From assembly GCF_021390475.1 (NCBI RefSeq), contig NZ_JAJUWS010000005.1, positions 1-64,000 of the forward strand: DNA of 64,000 nt. The letters run 5' to 3'. Below the pieces are notes generated by a model, which searched no databases, was not told the DNA's origin, and worked only from the letters and a program-made list of their open reading frames with translations. Below are positions 8,496 through 17,491 of the stretch, piece after piece. Within the stretch, counting starts at the first letter, position 1. The number at the start of each line of letters is the position of its first letter. Source of the stretch: Streptomyces sp. ST2-7A (GTDB lineage Bacteria > Actinomycetota > Actinomycetes > Streptomycetales > Streptomycetaceae). Made by a program: the position numbers and the translations under genes.

Positions 8496-9729
8496 ACCCG
8501 CCCGCCGACAACGCGGTCTCGGACGGGGCGCCCACCGATGGGGCGCCCTCCGACGGGAACTCCGGACGGACGGGCCCCAGCACGTGTTCCACCACCATCA
8601 GGGCCGCGCCGTGGATACCGGCCCGCTCGCCGGCCCGGGACTGCACGATGCGCAGATCCCTGGTGGCCAGCGGGAGGGAACGCTGATAGACGACCTCCCG
8701 CACCCCGGCGATCAGGTGCTCCCCGGCGAGCGAGAGCGCGCCACCGATGACGATGACCGAGGGGTTGAAGAAACTGACGGCGGTGGCCAGCACCTCCCCG
8801 ATGTCCCGGCCGGCCTGCCGTACCAGCGTCAGCGCGTCCACCGACCCGCCGCGCGCCAGGGCGGCCACCTCGGCGCTGTTTCGGACGGGGGACCCCATTC
8901 CGGTCAGCCGGCGGGCCAGCGCCGAACCGCCGGCCACCGCCTCCAGGCAGCCCACGTTCCCGCAGCGGCAGGGCGGTTCCGCGCCGTGCGGCAGTCGGAC
9001 GTGTCCCATGTCACCCGCCACGCCCTGGGACCCGCGGTGCAGCCGGCCGCCCGCGATCAGGCCGCTTCCGATGCCGGTGGCGACCTTCACATAGATCATG
9101 TGCTCGGCCTCCGCCCAGTGGGCGCGGTGCTCGCCGAGCGCCATGATGTTCACGTCGTTGTCGACCAGGGTCATCGCGCCCAGCCGCTCCCCGACGAAGC
9201 CGGGAACGTCGAAGCCGTCCCAACCGGGCATGATCGGCGGGTTGGTGGGGCGTCCGGAGAGGTGTTCCACCGGGCCGGGCAGGCCGATGCCGATCCCCAG
9301 CAGGTCCCTCCCGGTGCGGTCGACACGGTCGAGCAGCACGCGACCCAGTCGGCACAACTCCCCGAGCACGGCCTCCGGGCCCGCCGCCACGTCGAGGGGG
9401 ACGTTCTCCTCGGCCAGTACCTCACCCGAGAGGTCGGTCAGGGCGGCGGTGAGGTGGGTGGCACCGGTGTCGGCGGCCAGGACCACTCGCGCCCCGGGGT
9501 TGAAGGCGTACAGCGAGGGGGGTCGTCCGCCGGTGGAGGGTCCCTTGTCGGTGTGACACAGCAGACCGGAGTCCAGCAGGGTGTCCAGCCGCTCGGCCAC
9601 GGTCGAGCGGGCCAGGCCCGACTCGGCGGCCAACTCCGCCCGGGTGCGCGGTCGTCCGTCCCGCACGAGACGCAGCAGGAGGGCCGTGCCGGCCGGTGGT
9701 CCGGAGGGCAACGGGCCGGTCTCCCTCAT
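8476..9729 (-). CDS. ROK-family transcriptional regulator
   Basis: A 417-residue repressor of the ROK/NagC/XylR type. The N-terminal winged helix (about residues 15-75; RAELAAESGLARSTVAERLDTLL) is followed by a two-domain sugar-kinase-like ligand module. The ROK zinc motif CRCGNVGCLE is intact. The kinase-like part has DTGATHL in the phosphate-loop region and LVDNDVNIMALGE, where a catalytic Asp would sit. The gene is divergent from the sugar ABC transporter with 142 bases between the start codons, so it is the likely local repressor. The ligand is presumably the sugar or a metabolite handled by this locus. The start at 9729 follows a GGGAAG-type ribosome site. Confidence 0.9.
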   Translation of the reverse strand: MRETGPLPSGPPAGTALLLRLVRDGRPRTRAELAAESGLARSTVAERLDTLLDSGLLCHTDKGPSTGGRPPSLYAFNPGARVVLAADTGATHLTAALTDLSGEVLAEENVPLDVAAGPEAVLGELCRLGRVLLDRVDRTGRDLLGIGIGLPGPVEHLSGRPTNPPIMPGWDGFDVPGFVGERLGAMTLVDNDVNIMALGEHRAHWAEAEHMIYVKVATGIGSGLIAGGRLHRGSQGVAGDMGHVRLPHGAEPPCRCGNVGCLEAVAGGSALARRLTGMGSPVRNSAEVAALARGGSVDALTLVRQAGRDIGEVLATAVSFFNPSVIVIGGALSLAGEHLIAGVREVVYQRSLPLATRDLRIVQSRAGERAGIHGAALMVVEHVLGPVRPEFPSEGAPSVGAPSETALSAGGWPTPVR

Positions 9730-9790
9730 CCTCTTCCCTTCCCGGTCACATGTGTGGTGATGGCTCAACGGTACAACGCCCCCCACTTTT

Positions 9791-9802
9791 GAATGATCAT
9801 TC
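9791..9802. promoter_or_regulatory. Perfect 12-bp palindrome, candidate ROK operator
   Basis: GAATGATCATTC is a perfect palindrome in the AT-rich spacer between the divergent ROK and ABC-transporter genes, about 34 bases upstream of the proposed -35 of the transporter. Position and symmetry suit an operator for the ROK regulator; this is inference. Confidence 0.5.
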
Positions 9803-9835
9803 CCGATCTTCGGGCATAAGCTTTGGAACTTTTTA

Positions 9836-9871
9836 TTGACCACCGGCAAAAGTACTCCTACGTTGTCCGCC
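9836..9871 (+). promoter_or_regulatory. Promoter of sugar ABC operon, apparently leaderless
   Basis: TTGACC (9836-9841), a 17-nt spacer and TACGTT (9859-9864) form a good sigma-70-type promoter. The expected transcription start falls at about 9871-9872, on the ATG of the ATPase gene. No ribosome-binding site precedes that ATG. The transcript is therefore predicted to be leaderless. Confidence 0.6.
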
Positions 9872-11416
9872 ATGACAGGCGCAACGAAGAGCCCCGGGTC
9901 ATCCCGGACGCCCCGTGGGGAGCCGCTCCTGGCGATGCGGGGCATCGTCAAGGGCTTCCCCGGTGTCCGTGCCCTCGACGGCATCGACCTGGACGTGTCG
10001 GCCGGCGAGGTCCACTGCCTGCTGGGCCAGAACGGCGCCGGCAAATCCACCCTCATCAAGGTTCTGGCCGGCGCCCACCAACCCGACGCCGGCCGCATCC
10101 TGTGGCAGGGCGAGGAGGTCCGACTCCCCGACCCGGGGGCCTCCCTGCGCCTGGGCATCGCCACCATCCACCAGGAACTCGATCTGGTGGACGGCCTGAC
10201 GGTCGCGGAGAACATCCGGCTGGGTCACGAGACCACCCGCTGGGGGTTGACCGCCCGTTCGGAGGCCAACACCGCCGCGACCCGCCTGCTGCGCCGCCTC
10301 GGTCACCCCGAGATGTCACCGACCACCGAGGTGGGACGGCTCTCCGCCGCCGGCAAGCAACTCGTCTCCATGGCCCGGGCCCTGTCCCGGGACGCCCGGC
10401 TCATCGTGATGGACGAACCCTCCGCGGTCCTGGACCGCGGCGAGGTGGAGCGTCTCTTCGAAGTGGTGCGCCATCTCGCGGACCGGGGCATCGCCATCGT
10501 CTACATCTCCCACCGACTGGAGGAGATCCGCCGCATCGGGGACCGCGTCACGGTCCTCAAGGACGGCCGCACCGTCGCCTCCGGACTGGGCGCCGACACC
10601 CCCACCCCCGAGATCATCCGCCTGATGACCGGACGCTCCATCGACTACGTCTTCCCGGCCCGCACACCGGTACCCGAGGACGCCGAACCGATCCTGGAAG
10701 TGGAATCCCTCGGGCGGCGCGGTGAGTTCCATGACATCGGTTTCACCGTCCGGGCGGGGGAGATCGTGGGGCTGGCCGGGCTGGTGGGCTCCGGTCGTTC
10801 GGAGATCCTCGAAACGGTCTACGGCGCCCGACGCCCCACCACCGGCACCGTCCGGGTCGCCGGTCGGCCGATCCGCCCCGGCCGGGTGGGGGCCGCCATG
10901 GCGGCCGGAATCGGCTTCTGCCCCGAGGAGCGCAAGAGCCAGGCACTGGTGCTCGACGACGCGGTCCATCGCAACATCACCCTGGCCGACCTGCGCCGGT
11001 TCAGCCGCTGGGGTTTTCCCGACCGGACCGCCGAGCGGCGCGCGGCCGAGGAACAGGCCGCCGGGCTGGACCTGCGTCCCCCCGGCGTGGACCGTCCCGT
11101 ACGGACCCTCTCCGGCGGCAACCAGCAGAAGGTGGTGCTCGCCCGCTGGCTGTCGCGCGGCTGCCGGGTCCTGTTGTTGGACGAACCCACCCGGGGCGTG
11201 GACGTGGGCGCCCGGGCGGAGATCTACGCGCTGATCCGCGACCTCGCGGCCCGCGGCATCGCGGTCGTCGTGGTCTCCAGCGAGATCGAGGAGGTCATCG
11301 GACTCTCCGACCGCGTGCTGGTGGTGTCCGACGGCGAACTCGTCTTCGAGGGGCCCGCGGACGAGATCGACGAGCACGACGTGCTCGACATGGTGATGGA
11401 AGGTGATGTGGCGTGA
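9872..11416 (+). CDS. Sugar ABC transporter ATP-binding protein (RbsA/MglA type)
   Basis: A 514-residue protein with two fused ABC ATPase domains of the ribose/galactose class. Domain 1 has Walker A GQNGAGKST, a degenerate signature (LSAAGKQL) and Walker B LIVMDEPSA. Domain 2 has the typical degenerate Walker A GLVGSGRSE, a canonical LSGGNQQK signature and LLLDEPTRGVD. It energises uptake of a monosaccharide-like substrate together with the permease and lipoprotein downstream. The ATG at 9872 is chosen: it coincides with the predicted transcription start, and longer forms would initiate inside the promoter. It overlaps the permease by 4 bases. Confidence 0.92.
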   Translation: MTGATKSPGSSRTPRGEPLLAMRGIVKGFPGVRALDGIDLDVSAGEVHCLLGQNGAGKSTLIKVLAGAHQPDAGRILWQGEEVRLPDPGASLRLGIATIHQELDLVDGLTVAENIRLGHETTRWGLTARSEANTAATRLLRRLGHPEMSPTTEVGRLSAAGKQLVSMARALSRDARLIVMDEPSAVLDRGEVERLFEVVRHLADRGIAIVYISHRLEEIRRIGDRVTVLKDGRTVASGLGADTPTPEIIRLMTGRSIDYVFPARTPVPEDAEPILEVESLGRRGEFHDIGFTVRAGEIVGLAGLVGSGRSEILETVYGARRPTTGTVRVAGRPIRPGRVGAAMAAGIGFCPEERKSQALVLDDAVHRNITLADLRRFSRWGFPDRTAERRAAEEQAAGLDLRPPGVDRPVRTLSGGNQQKVVLARWLSRGCRVLLLDEPTRGVDVGARAEIYALIRDLAARGIAVVVVSSEIEEVIGLSDRVLVVSDGELVFEGPADEIDEHDVLDMVMEGDVA

Positions 11417-12516
11417 GCGCCGAGACCACGACCCCGGCTCGCGACGGGGAGCCCGGCGCCGGCACCCCCGCCGGATCCCATCCGCCCGGGGCCACCTCCT
11501 CGGAGAAGACCCCTGCCGGGGAAGGGGGGAGACGAACCCCCCGCGACCGGATCACCGAGCTGTTCGCCGGATCGGTGGGACGCAACGCCGGCTTGGTGAT
11601 CGCCCTCCTGGCGCTGTGCGCCATCGGCTTCCTCACCGCCGGGGACCGCTTCGCCAACCTCGACAACGTCATGACGATCCTGCGGCTGGCCTCCGTGATC
11701 GGTGTCGTGGCCGTCGGCATGACCTTCGTGATCACCGGCGGCGGCATCGACCTCTCGGTGGGTGCCATCGTCGCCCTGGCGACGGTCTGGGCCACCACCC
11801 TCTCCACCCAGACCATGGCCGCCGACCTGCACTGGATGATCATGGTCACCACCGCACTGGCGGTGGGCGCCGGTTGCGGGTTGATCAACGGACTGCTGGT
11901 CGCCTACGGACGCATGGCGCCCTTCATCGCGACCCTGGCCATGCTCGCCGGCGCCAGGGGACTGGCCGAGATGATCTCCGAGAAGCGGACCCAGGTCGTC
12001 ACGGTTCGCGGCCTGGTGGACTTCTTCGGCGGTCGGGTGCTGGGCATCCCCGTTCTCGTCATCGTCTTCGCGCTGGTGGCCGCCGTCGGGTGGGTCCTGC
12101 TCAACCGCACCACCTTCGGCCGCCGCACCCTGGCGGTGGGTGGCAACCCCGAGGCCGCCCGACTGGCCGGCATCAACGTCCGCCGCCACACCGCGCTGCT
12201 CTACGTGCTGCTCGGTACGGCCTGCGGCATCGCCGCCGTGATGCTCATGGCCCGCACCACCGCAGGCACCTCCACCCACGGGATGCTCTACGAACTCGAC
12301 GCGATCGCCGCCGTGGTGATCGGCGGGACCCTCCTCAGTGGTGGGCGCGGCACCATCGTCGGGACCGTCTTCGGGGTGCTGATCTTCACCACTCTCACCA
12401 ACGTGTTCACCCTCAACAACCTGGACACCTCCACCCAGGCGGTGGCCAAGGGGTTGATCATCGTCGTCGCGGTCCTGCTCCAGCAGCGCGTCGCGGCCCG
12501 GGGCGGCACCGGATAG
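11413..12516 (+). CDS. Sugar ABC transporter permease (RbsC type)
   Basis: A 367-residue inner-membrane permease with about 8-10 helices, preceded by a Pro/Gly-rich cytoplasmic N-terminus of about 55 residues. Family features are visible: MTFVITGGGIDLSVGAIVAL, GLLVAYGRMAPFIATLAMLAGARG and GRRTLAVGGNPEAARLAGI, the last being the coupling-helix region. The 4-base GTGA overlap with the ATPase gene implies translational coupling. It pairs as a dimer with the fused ATPase. The specific sugar cannot be read from sequence. Confidence 0.92.
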   Translation: MSAETTTPARDGEPGAGTPAGSHPPGATSSEKTPAGEGGRRTPRDRITELFAGSVGRNAGLVIALLALCAIGFLTAGDRFANLDNVMTILRLASVIGVVAVGMTFVITGGGIDLSVGAIVALATVWATTLSTQTMAADLHWMIMVTTALAVGAGCGLINGLLVAYGRMAPFIATLAMLAGARGLAEMISEKRTQVVTVRGLVDFFGGRVLGIPVLVIVFALVAAVGWVLLNRTTFGRRTLAVGGNPEAARLAGINVRRHTALLYVLLGTACGIAAVMLMARTTAGTSTHGMLYELDAIAAVVIGGTLLSGGRGTIVGTVFGVLIFTTLTNVFTLNNLDTSTQAVAKGLIIVVAVLLQQRVAARGGTG

Positions 12517-12677
12517 CCGCCGACCGACCCGGGGCGGCGACTCCCCCCGCCGTCCCCGCCATCCTTCCTCCCCGTGTCGGGGCCATGGCGCCGCACCCGC
12601 CGCCCTCCATCACACGGCCCCGACCCTCCCCGCCCGCCCGTCCCGCCACTTCGGCGACCATCCATCGGGAGTACCCC

Positions 12678-13739
12678 ATGCGCACCACCTCCACCAGACC
12701 GGTCCCCCGCCTTCTCACCCGGCTCGGCCTCGTGACGATCGCGATCGGCCTGGCCGCCGCCTGCACGAGCAACGCCCCCGCCGACACCGGCGAGCCCGCC
12801 GGTGACAGCACCGAGCGGGCCGCCGGCTCCAACGACGAACAGGGCGAGACCGTCGTCATCGGCTTCTCCGGCCCCCAGGCCGACCACGGCTGGCTCGCCG
12901 CCATCAACTCCGCCGCCCTCGCGGAGGCCGAGGAGTACCCCGACATCGACCTCCGGGTCGCCGAGGGCACCAACGACCCCTCCGCGCAGATCAGCCACAT
13001 CGAGACGTTCATCAACGAGGGCGTGGACGCCATCGTCCTGCTCCCCACCGACGGCGCCGCGCTGACCCGGATCGCCACCGAGGCGATGGAGGCGGGCATC
13101 CCCGTCGTCAACGTCGACCGGGAGTTCTCCAGCGAGTTCGCCGCCCGCACCACCATCCTCGGCGACAACTACGGCATGGGGGTCTCCGCCGGGACCCACG
13201 CCTGCTCCCTGGTCGAGGAGAACGACATGGGCGAGGCGGTGATCGCGGAGATCGCCGGCATGGACTCCCTGCCGTTGACCCAGGACCGCTCGCAGGGCTT
13301 CGCCGACGCGCTGGAGGCCTGCGGTCAGGACGTCGCCCACCGGGTCGCCGCGGAGTTCACCGTCGAGTCCGGCGAGGCGACGGCCTCCAACCTGCTGCAG
13401 GCCGTCCCCGAGATCGACATCATCTGGAACCACGACGACGACCAGGGGGTCGGCGTCAAGGCGGCCTTCGACAACGCCGACCGCGACGAGTTCCTCTTCA
13501 TCGGCGGGGCCGGGTCGGCCAACGCCATGCGGTGGATCCAGGAGGGGGAGATGGAGGCCACCGTCCTCTACCCGCCGACCCAGGCCGCCGACGGCATCCG
13601 CCTGGCCCGGTTGCTCGCCCAGGGCAAGGGCATGTCCGACCTGGTGCAGGTCGAGGTGCCCCGCCGCATCGTTCTCGACGCCCCCGTGGTGACCGCCGAG
13701 AACGTCGAGCAGTACCTCCCGCTGGGCTTCGAGTCCTGA
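12678..13739 (+). CDS. Sugar ABC transporter substrate-binding lipoprotein
   Basis: A 353-residue periplasmic-binding-protein-like lipoprotein (Peripla_BP_4/RbsB class). The signal peptide ends in the lipobox LAAAC at about residues 28-32. The mature part starts with an acidic linker and then VVIGFSGPQADHGWLAAIN, typical of the first ligand-binding strand. EGVDAIVLLPTDGAAL and AGIPVVNVDREF are the conserved hinge segments. It captures the sugar outside the membrane and delivers it to the permease. It lies 161 nt after the permease gene and is followed by a strong hairpin, which could favour high expression of the operon's 5' part relative to the enzymes downstream. Confidence 0.9.
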   Translation: MRTTSTRPVPRLLTRLGLVTIAIGLAAACTSNAPADTGEPAGDSTERAAGSNDEQGETVVIGFSGPQADHGWLAAINSAALAEAEEYPDIDLRVAEGTNDPSAQISHIETFINEGVDAIVLLPTDGAALTRIATEAMEAGIPVVNVDREFSSEFAARTTILGDNYGMGVSAGTHACSLVEENDMGEAVIAEIAGMDSLPLTQDRSQGFADALEACGQDVAHRVAAEFTVESGEATASNLLQAVPEIDIIWNHDDDQGVGVKAAFDNADRDEFLFIGGAGSANAMRWIQEGEMEATVLYPPTQAADGIRLARLLAQGKGMSDLVQVEVPRRIVLDAPVVTAENVEQYLPLGFES

Positions 13740-13752
13740 TGCGGGCCACCGT

Positions 13753-13787
13753 GCCGCCCGGCGCCCCCGACGGGGGCGCCGGGCGGC
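13753..13787 (+). terminator. Strong hairpin between binding protein and enzyme genes
   Basis: A perfect 16-bp stem (13753-13768 with 13772-13787) with a 3-nt loop lies 13 nt past the lipoprotein stop. It either ends the transporter operon or attenuates readthrough into the dehydrogenase and isomerase genes. Confidence 0.7.
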
Positions 13788-13836
13788 GGGACGGACGGAA
13801 GCGACGGGGCCGCTCGGGCCCGGGAGGAAACATTCG

Positions 13837-15084
13837 ATGAGTTCGATCGCGACACCCGATGACACCCCGCGTCGGACGGTCCCGTCCGACGCGCCGGAGT
13901 TGCGCGTCGGCATGGTCGGCTACGCCTTCATGGGCACGGCCCACTCCCAGGGGTGGCGCAACGCGCGCAGTTTCTTCACCCCGCCCCTCCGGCCCCGGCT
14001 GACGGCCCTGGCCGGACGTGACCGGGAGGCCGCCGCCGACATGGCCGACCGCTTCGGCTGGGAGGGGGTGGAGACCGACTGGCGGGCGCTGATCGAGCGG
14101 GATGACATCGACCTGATCGACATCTGCACCCCCGGCGACACCCACGCCGAGATCGCCGTCGCCGCGCTGGAGGCGGGCAAGCACGTGCTGTGCGAGAAAC
14201 CACTGGCCAACACCGTCGCCGAGGCCGAGGCGATGTCCGCCGCGGCGGAGACCGCCGCCGGCCGGGGAGTGCGCTCCATGGTCGGGTTCACCTACCGCCG
14301 GGTCCCGGCCCTGGCGCTGGCCCGCCGTCTGGTGGCGGAGGGCCGCCTGGGCGAACTCCGCCACGTGCGTGCCCAGTACCTCCAGGACTGGCTCACCGAT
14401 CCCTCGGTCCCCATGAGTTGGCGGATGAGCAGGGAACGGGCCGGTTCGGGGGCGCTGGGTGACATCGGCGCCCACATCGTGGACCTCACCCGGTACCTCA
14501 CCGGCGAGCACCTGGTCGGCGTCACCGCACTCGGCGACACCTTCGTGCGCGAACGCCCCCTGCCCGGGGGAGGGGGCACCGCACCGGTCACCGTGGACGA
14601 CGCGGTGGTCTTCCTGGGACGACTCGCGAACGGCACCCCCGCCACCTTCGAGGCCACCCGCTGCGCCACCGGGCGCAAGAACGCCATCCGGCTGGAGCTC
14701 AACGGCTCCCGGGGCAGCCTGGCCTTCGACTTCGAGGACATGAACGTCCTGCACCTCCACGAGGGAGGCACCGACGGGGACACCACCACCCGTGGTTTCA
14801 CCCGGATCCTGGTCACCGAACCCGACCACCCCTACGCGGGCGCCTGGTGGCCGCCGGGCCACGTCCTGGGATACGAGCACGCCTTCGCCCACCAGGCCGC
14901 CGACCTGCTCGCCGCCATCGCCGACGGGACCGATCCCGAGCCCTCCTTCGCGGACGGCCTGTGTGTCCAACGCGTCCTGGCCGCCGTCCAGGACAGCGTC
15001 GAACGGGGCAGCGCCTGGGTCCCGGTCGAGACCGCCCGACCCACCGGGGACCCCCTGCCGAGGAATGAGGAATCGAACCCGTGA
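13837..15084 (+). CDS. Gfo/Idh/MocA family oxidoreductase
   Basis: A 415-residue NAD(P)-dependent sugar dehydrogenase. The Rossmann start VGMVGYAFMGTAHSQGW is at about residues 26-42 and the catalytic-region EKP motif (CEKPLANTVAEAEAM) at about 125. The C-terminal alpha/beta domain has WRMSRERAGSGALGDIGAHIVDL, the usual substrate-pocket segment with GDIGxHxxD. Members oxidise or reduce hydroxyls of sugars, inositols or glycosides. With the adjacent epimerase-like barrels it suggests oxidation of the imported sugar. It overlaps the next gene by 4 bases. GGAGG precedes the ATG. Confidence 0.9.
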   Translation: MSSIATPDDTPRRTVPSDAPELRVGMVGYAFMGTAHSQGWRNARSFFTPPLRPRLTALAGRDREAAADMADRFGWEGVETDWRALIERDDIDLIDICTPGDTHAEIAVAALEAGKHVLCEKPLANTVAEAEAMSAAAETAAGRGVRSMVGFTYRRVPALALARRLVAEGRLGELRHVRAQYLQDWLTDPSVPMSWRMSRERAGSGALGDIGAHIVDLTRYLTGEHLVGVTALGDTFVRERPLPGGGGTAPVTVDDAVVFLGRLANGTPATFEATRCATGRKNAIRLELNGSRGSLAFDFEDMNVLHLHEGGTDGDTTTRGFTRILVTEPDHPYAGAWWPPGHVLGYEHAFAHQAADLLAAIADGTDPEPSFADGLCVQRVLAAVQDSVERGSAWVPVETARPTGDPLPRNEESNP

Positions 15085-16088
15085 GCCGACCCATCACCCT
15101 GTTCACCGGCCAATGGGCCGATCTGCCGTTCCGCGAGGTGGCCCGACTGGCCGCCGAATGGGGCTACGACGGGCTGGAGATCGCCTGCTGGGGCGACCAC
15201 CTGGACGTCTGGAGGGCCGTGGAGGACGAGGAGTACCTCACGTCGCGCACCGACATCCTGGCCGAGTACGGCCTCGGTGTCTGGGCGATCTCCAACCACC
15301 TCAAGGGACAGGCCGTCTGCGACGACCCCATCGACTTCCGGCACCGCGCCATCGTCTCCGACCGGGTCTGGGGAGACGGCGACCCCGAGGGGGTCCGACG
15401 GCGGGCCGCCGAGGAGATGAAGCACACCGCCCGGGTCGCGGCCCGACTCGGCGTGAACACCGTCGTCGGCTTCACCGGATCGTCGATCTGGAAGTACCTG
15501 GCGATGTTCCCGCCGGTGCCGCAGGAGGTCATCGACGCCGGCTACCGGGACTTCGCCGACCGGTGGAACCCCATCCTGGACGTCTTCGAGGAGGAGGGGG
15601 TGCGCTTCGCCCTGGAGGTCCACCCCTCCGAGATCGCCTACGACCACTGGTCCACCGTGCGAACCCTGGAGGCCGTCGGCCATCGCGAGGCGTTCGGCCT
15701 CAACTGGGACCCCAGCCACATGATCTGGCAGGACATCGACCCCGCCGGCTTCCTGATGGACTTCCGGGACCGGATCTACCACGTGGACTGCAAAGACACC
15801 CGACGCAACACCGGTGACGGCCGCAACGGCCGCCTCGGCTCGCACCTCCCCTGGGGCGACCCCCGGCGCGGCTGGGACTTCGTCTCCACCGGGCGCGGCG
15901 ACGTGCCCTGGGAGAAGTGCTTCCGGGTGCTCAACCACATCGGCTACGACGGCCCGATCTCCATCGAGTGGGAGGACGCCGGCATGGACCGTCTGCGTGG
16001 CGCCCCCGAGGCGCTGACCCTGGTCCGGGACCTGCTCTTCGACCCCCCGACGGCCTCCTTCGACGCCGCCTTCAGCACCCCCGGATAA
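15081..16088 (+). CDS. Sugar phosphate isomerase/epimerase-like TIM barrel
   Basis: A 335-residue cytosolic protein of the xylose-isomerase-like/AP-endonuclease-2 TIM-barrel family. Visible signature strands are WGYDGLEIACWGDHLD, RLGVNTVVGFTGSS, RFALEVHPSEIAYD, GLNWDPSHMIWQ and YHVDCKD, with likely metal ligands among the Glu, His and Asp residues. GTG is the start, overlapping the dehydrogenase stop by 4 bases. It probably isomerises or epimerises the keto-product of the dehydrogenase, or acts as a keto-sugar lyase or hydratase; the reaction cannot be fixed. It is longer than simple IolE-type proteins. Confidence 0.88.
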   Translation: MSRPITLFTGQWADLPFREVARLAAEWGYDGLEIACWGDHLDVWRAVEDEEYLTSRTDILAEYGLGVWAISNHLKGQAVCDDPIDFRHRAIVSDRVWGDGDPEGVRRRAAEEMKHTARVAARLGVNTVVGFTGSSIWKYLAMFPPVPQEVIDAGYRDFADRWNPILDVFEEEGVRFALEVHPSEIAYDHWSTVRTLEAVGHREAFGLNWDPSHMIWQDIDPAGFLMDFRDRIYHVDCKDTRRNTGDGRNGRLGSHLPWGDPRRGWDFVSTGRGDVPWEKCFRVLNHIGYDGPISIEWEDAGMDRLRGAPEALTLVRDLLFDPPTASFDAAFSTPG

Positions 16089-16411
16089 GCCCCGGCCGCA
16101 CGCCCCCGTCGGCGGCACCGGCACGGCGACCCCGGTCCAATGCCCCCGCGCGTCCCCGCCCCCGCTCGTCCCGGGCAGGGGAGGGGACGCGCGCTCCTCC
16201 CGTTCCCCTCCGTGATCACCCGGGTCCCCGCACCGTTTCGTGCCCTCCGTGCCCCCGCTCGGCCCGGTGGTCCCGCCGGTACCGGGGCCCGGCGCCCCAA
16301 CCCCTCTCCCCGGTACCGCGCCCCACCACGCCATGCCGCGTCGCGCGGACCGCCCCCGTACCCCGGAACCGCACCGGGAAGTCGTCTCCCCCTCCCCCCC
16401 CAGGAGTCGCC
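16089..16411. other. Intergenic region, no gene seen
   Basis: This 323-base gap is C-rich and separates the cytosolic and the exported TIM-barrel genes. Open frames here have poor codon bias. I see no clear promoter, hairpin or repeat apart from GC-rich tracts. Confidence 0.5.
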
Positions 16412-17359
16412 ATGTGTTACGGATTCGACGGCCGGAAAGCCCTCGAACGCTCCCTCGCCGAGCGCGGAACCTCCCGCCGGAACCTGCTGCGCGGGGCCCT
16501 GGCCGGCCTCGCCGGAGCCGGGGCCCTCGCCGCCGGCGTCGGCGCCCCCCTCGCGCACGCCGCCGGTCGCCCCACCGGCCGCCCGGTGGTACCACCCGGC
16601 CTGATCGGCATCCAGCTCTACACCCTGCGCTCCGTGCTCGGAGGAGAGAACTTCGAGCCCGGACTGCGTCAACTCGCCGACATCGGCTACCGCCGCGTCG
16701 AGTTGGCCGGACTGGCCGGACGCACCGCCGGCGAGGTGCGCGCCCTTCTCGACGACATCGGCCTGGCCGCCACCTCCGGCCACGACGGCCTGAGCACCGA
16801 CCCCGCCGCCCTCGAGACGAAGATCGCCGACGCCGTCACGCTCGGCCGGTCCCACCTGGTCGTCCCCTACCTCGCCTCCTCCAGCCGTGCCCGGTGGCAG
16901 GCGTGGGCCGAGCAGATCAACCGGGAGGCCGCGGCGGCCCGCGCCGCCGGCCTGCGCTACGGCTACCACAACCACGCCCACGAGTGGACCACCGATCTCG
17001 GTGGCGGCGTCACCCCCTGGGACGTGCTCACCTCCGAGTGCGACCCCGACCTGGTCCACCTGGAGATCGACCTCTACTGGGTGGTCACGGCGGCCATCCA
17101 ACTGGGGGAGCCGGATCCGGAGTGCTTCGCCATCGACGTCATCCGTGACGCCCCCCAGCGGGTCCGGCAGTTCCACGTCAAGGACCGGGCCGCCGCCGAC
17201 GGGGCCACCGCCGACCTCGGCACCGGGATCATCGACTTCCGGCGGATCTTCCGCGCCCACTCGCCCGAGGAATACATCGTCGAGAACGACAACCCGGAGG
17301 TCACTCCCATGACCACCGCCCGGGTGGGCTACTCCTACCTGCGCGGCCTGCGGTACTGA
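16412..17359 (+). CDS. Tat-exported sugar isomerase/epimerase-like protein
   Basis: A 315-residue xylose-isomerase-like TIM-barrel protein with an N-terminal twin-arginine signal (SRRNLLRGALAGLAGAG, about residues 22-38, then a cleavable AHAA region near 50). The barrel contains GIQLYTLRSVL, DIGYRRVELAGL, RYGYHNHAHEW, VHLEIDLYWV and QFHVKDR, which carry the usual metal-ligand Glu, His and Asp positions. Export suggests it acts on a glycoside or keto-sugar outside the cytoplasm, or is a folded metalloprotein. Extracytoplasmic members are common next to sugar dehydrogenases of this type. The ATG at 16412 follows CAGGAG. Confidence 0.85.
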   Translation: MCYGFDGRKALERSLAERGTSRRNLLRGALAGLAGAGALAAGVGAPLAHAAGRPTGRPVVPPGLIGIQLYTLRSVLGGENFEPGLRQLADIGYRRVELAGLAGRTAGEVRALLDDIGLAATSGHDGLSTDPAALETKIADAVTLGRSHLVVPYLASSSRARWQAWAEQINREAAAARAAGLRYGYHNHAHEWTTDLGGGVTPWDVLTSECDPDLVHLEIDLYWVVTAAIQLGEPDPECFAIDVIRDAPQRVRQFHVKDRAAADGATADLGTGIIDFRRIFRAHSPEEYIVENDNPEVTPMTTARVGYSYLRGLRY

Positions 17360-17370
17360 CCTCCTCCGTG

Positions 17371-17402
17371 TCCGGGTCGCCGCTCCCCGCCGGCGACCCG
17401 GA
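17371..17402 (+). terminator. Hairpin after Tat-exported isomerase gene
   Basis: A 12-bp perfect inverted repeat (TCCGGGTCGCCG and its complement) with an 8-nt loop starts 12 nt past the stop codon. Confidence 0.6.
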
Positions 17403-17491
17403 TCCCGCTCCTCCCCCGACCGGGTGAGGGACGGGGACGGCACGTCCATCACCACCCCCACGATCCCCGATCACGTGATGAGAGGTCCGCC

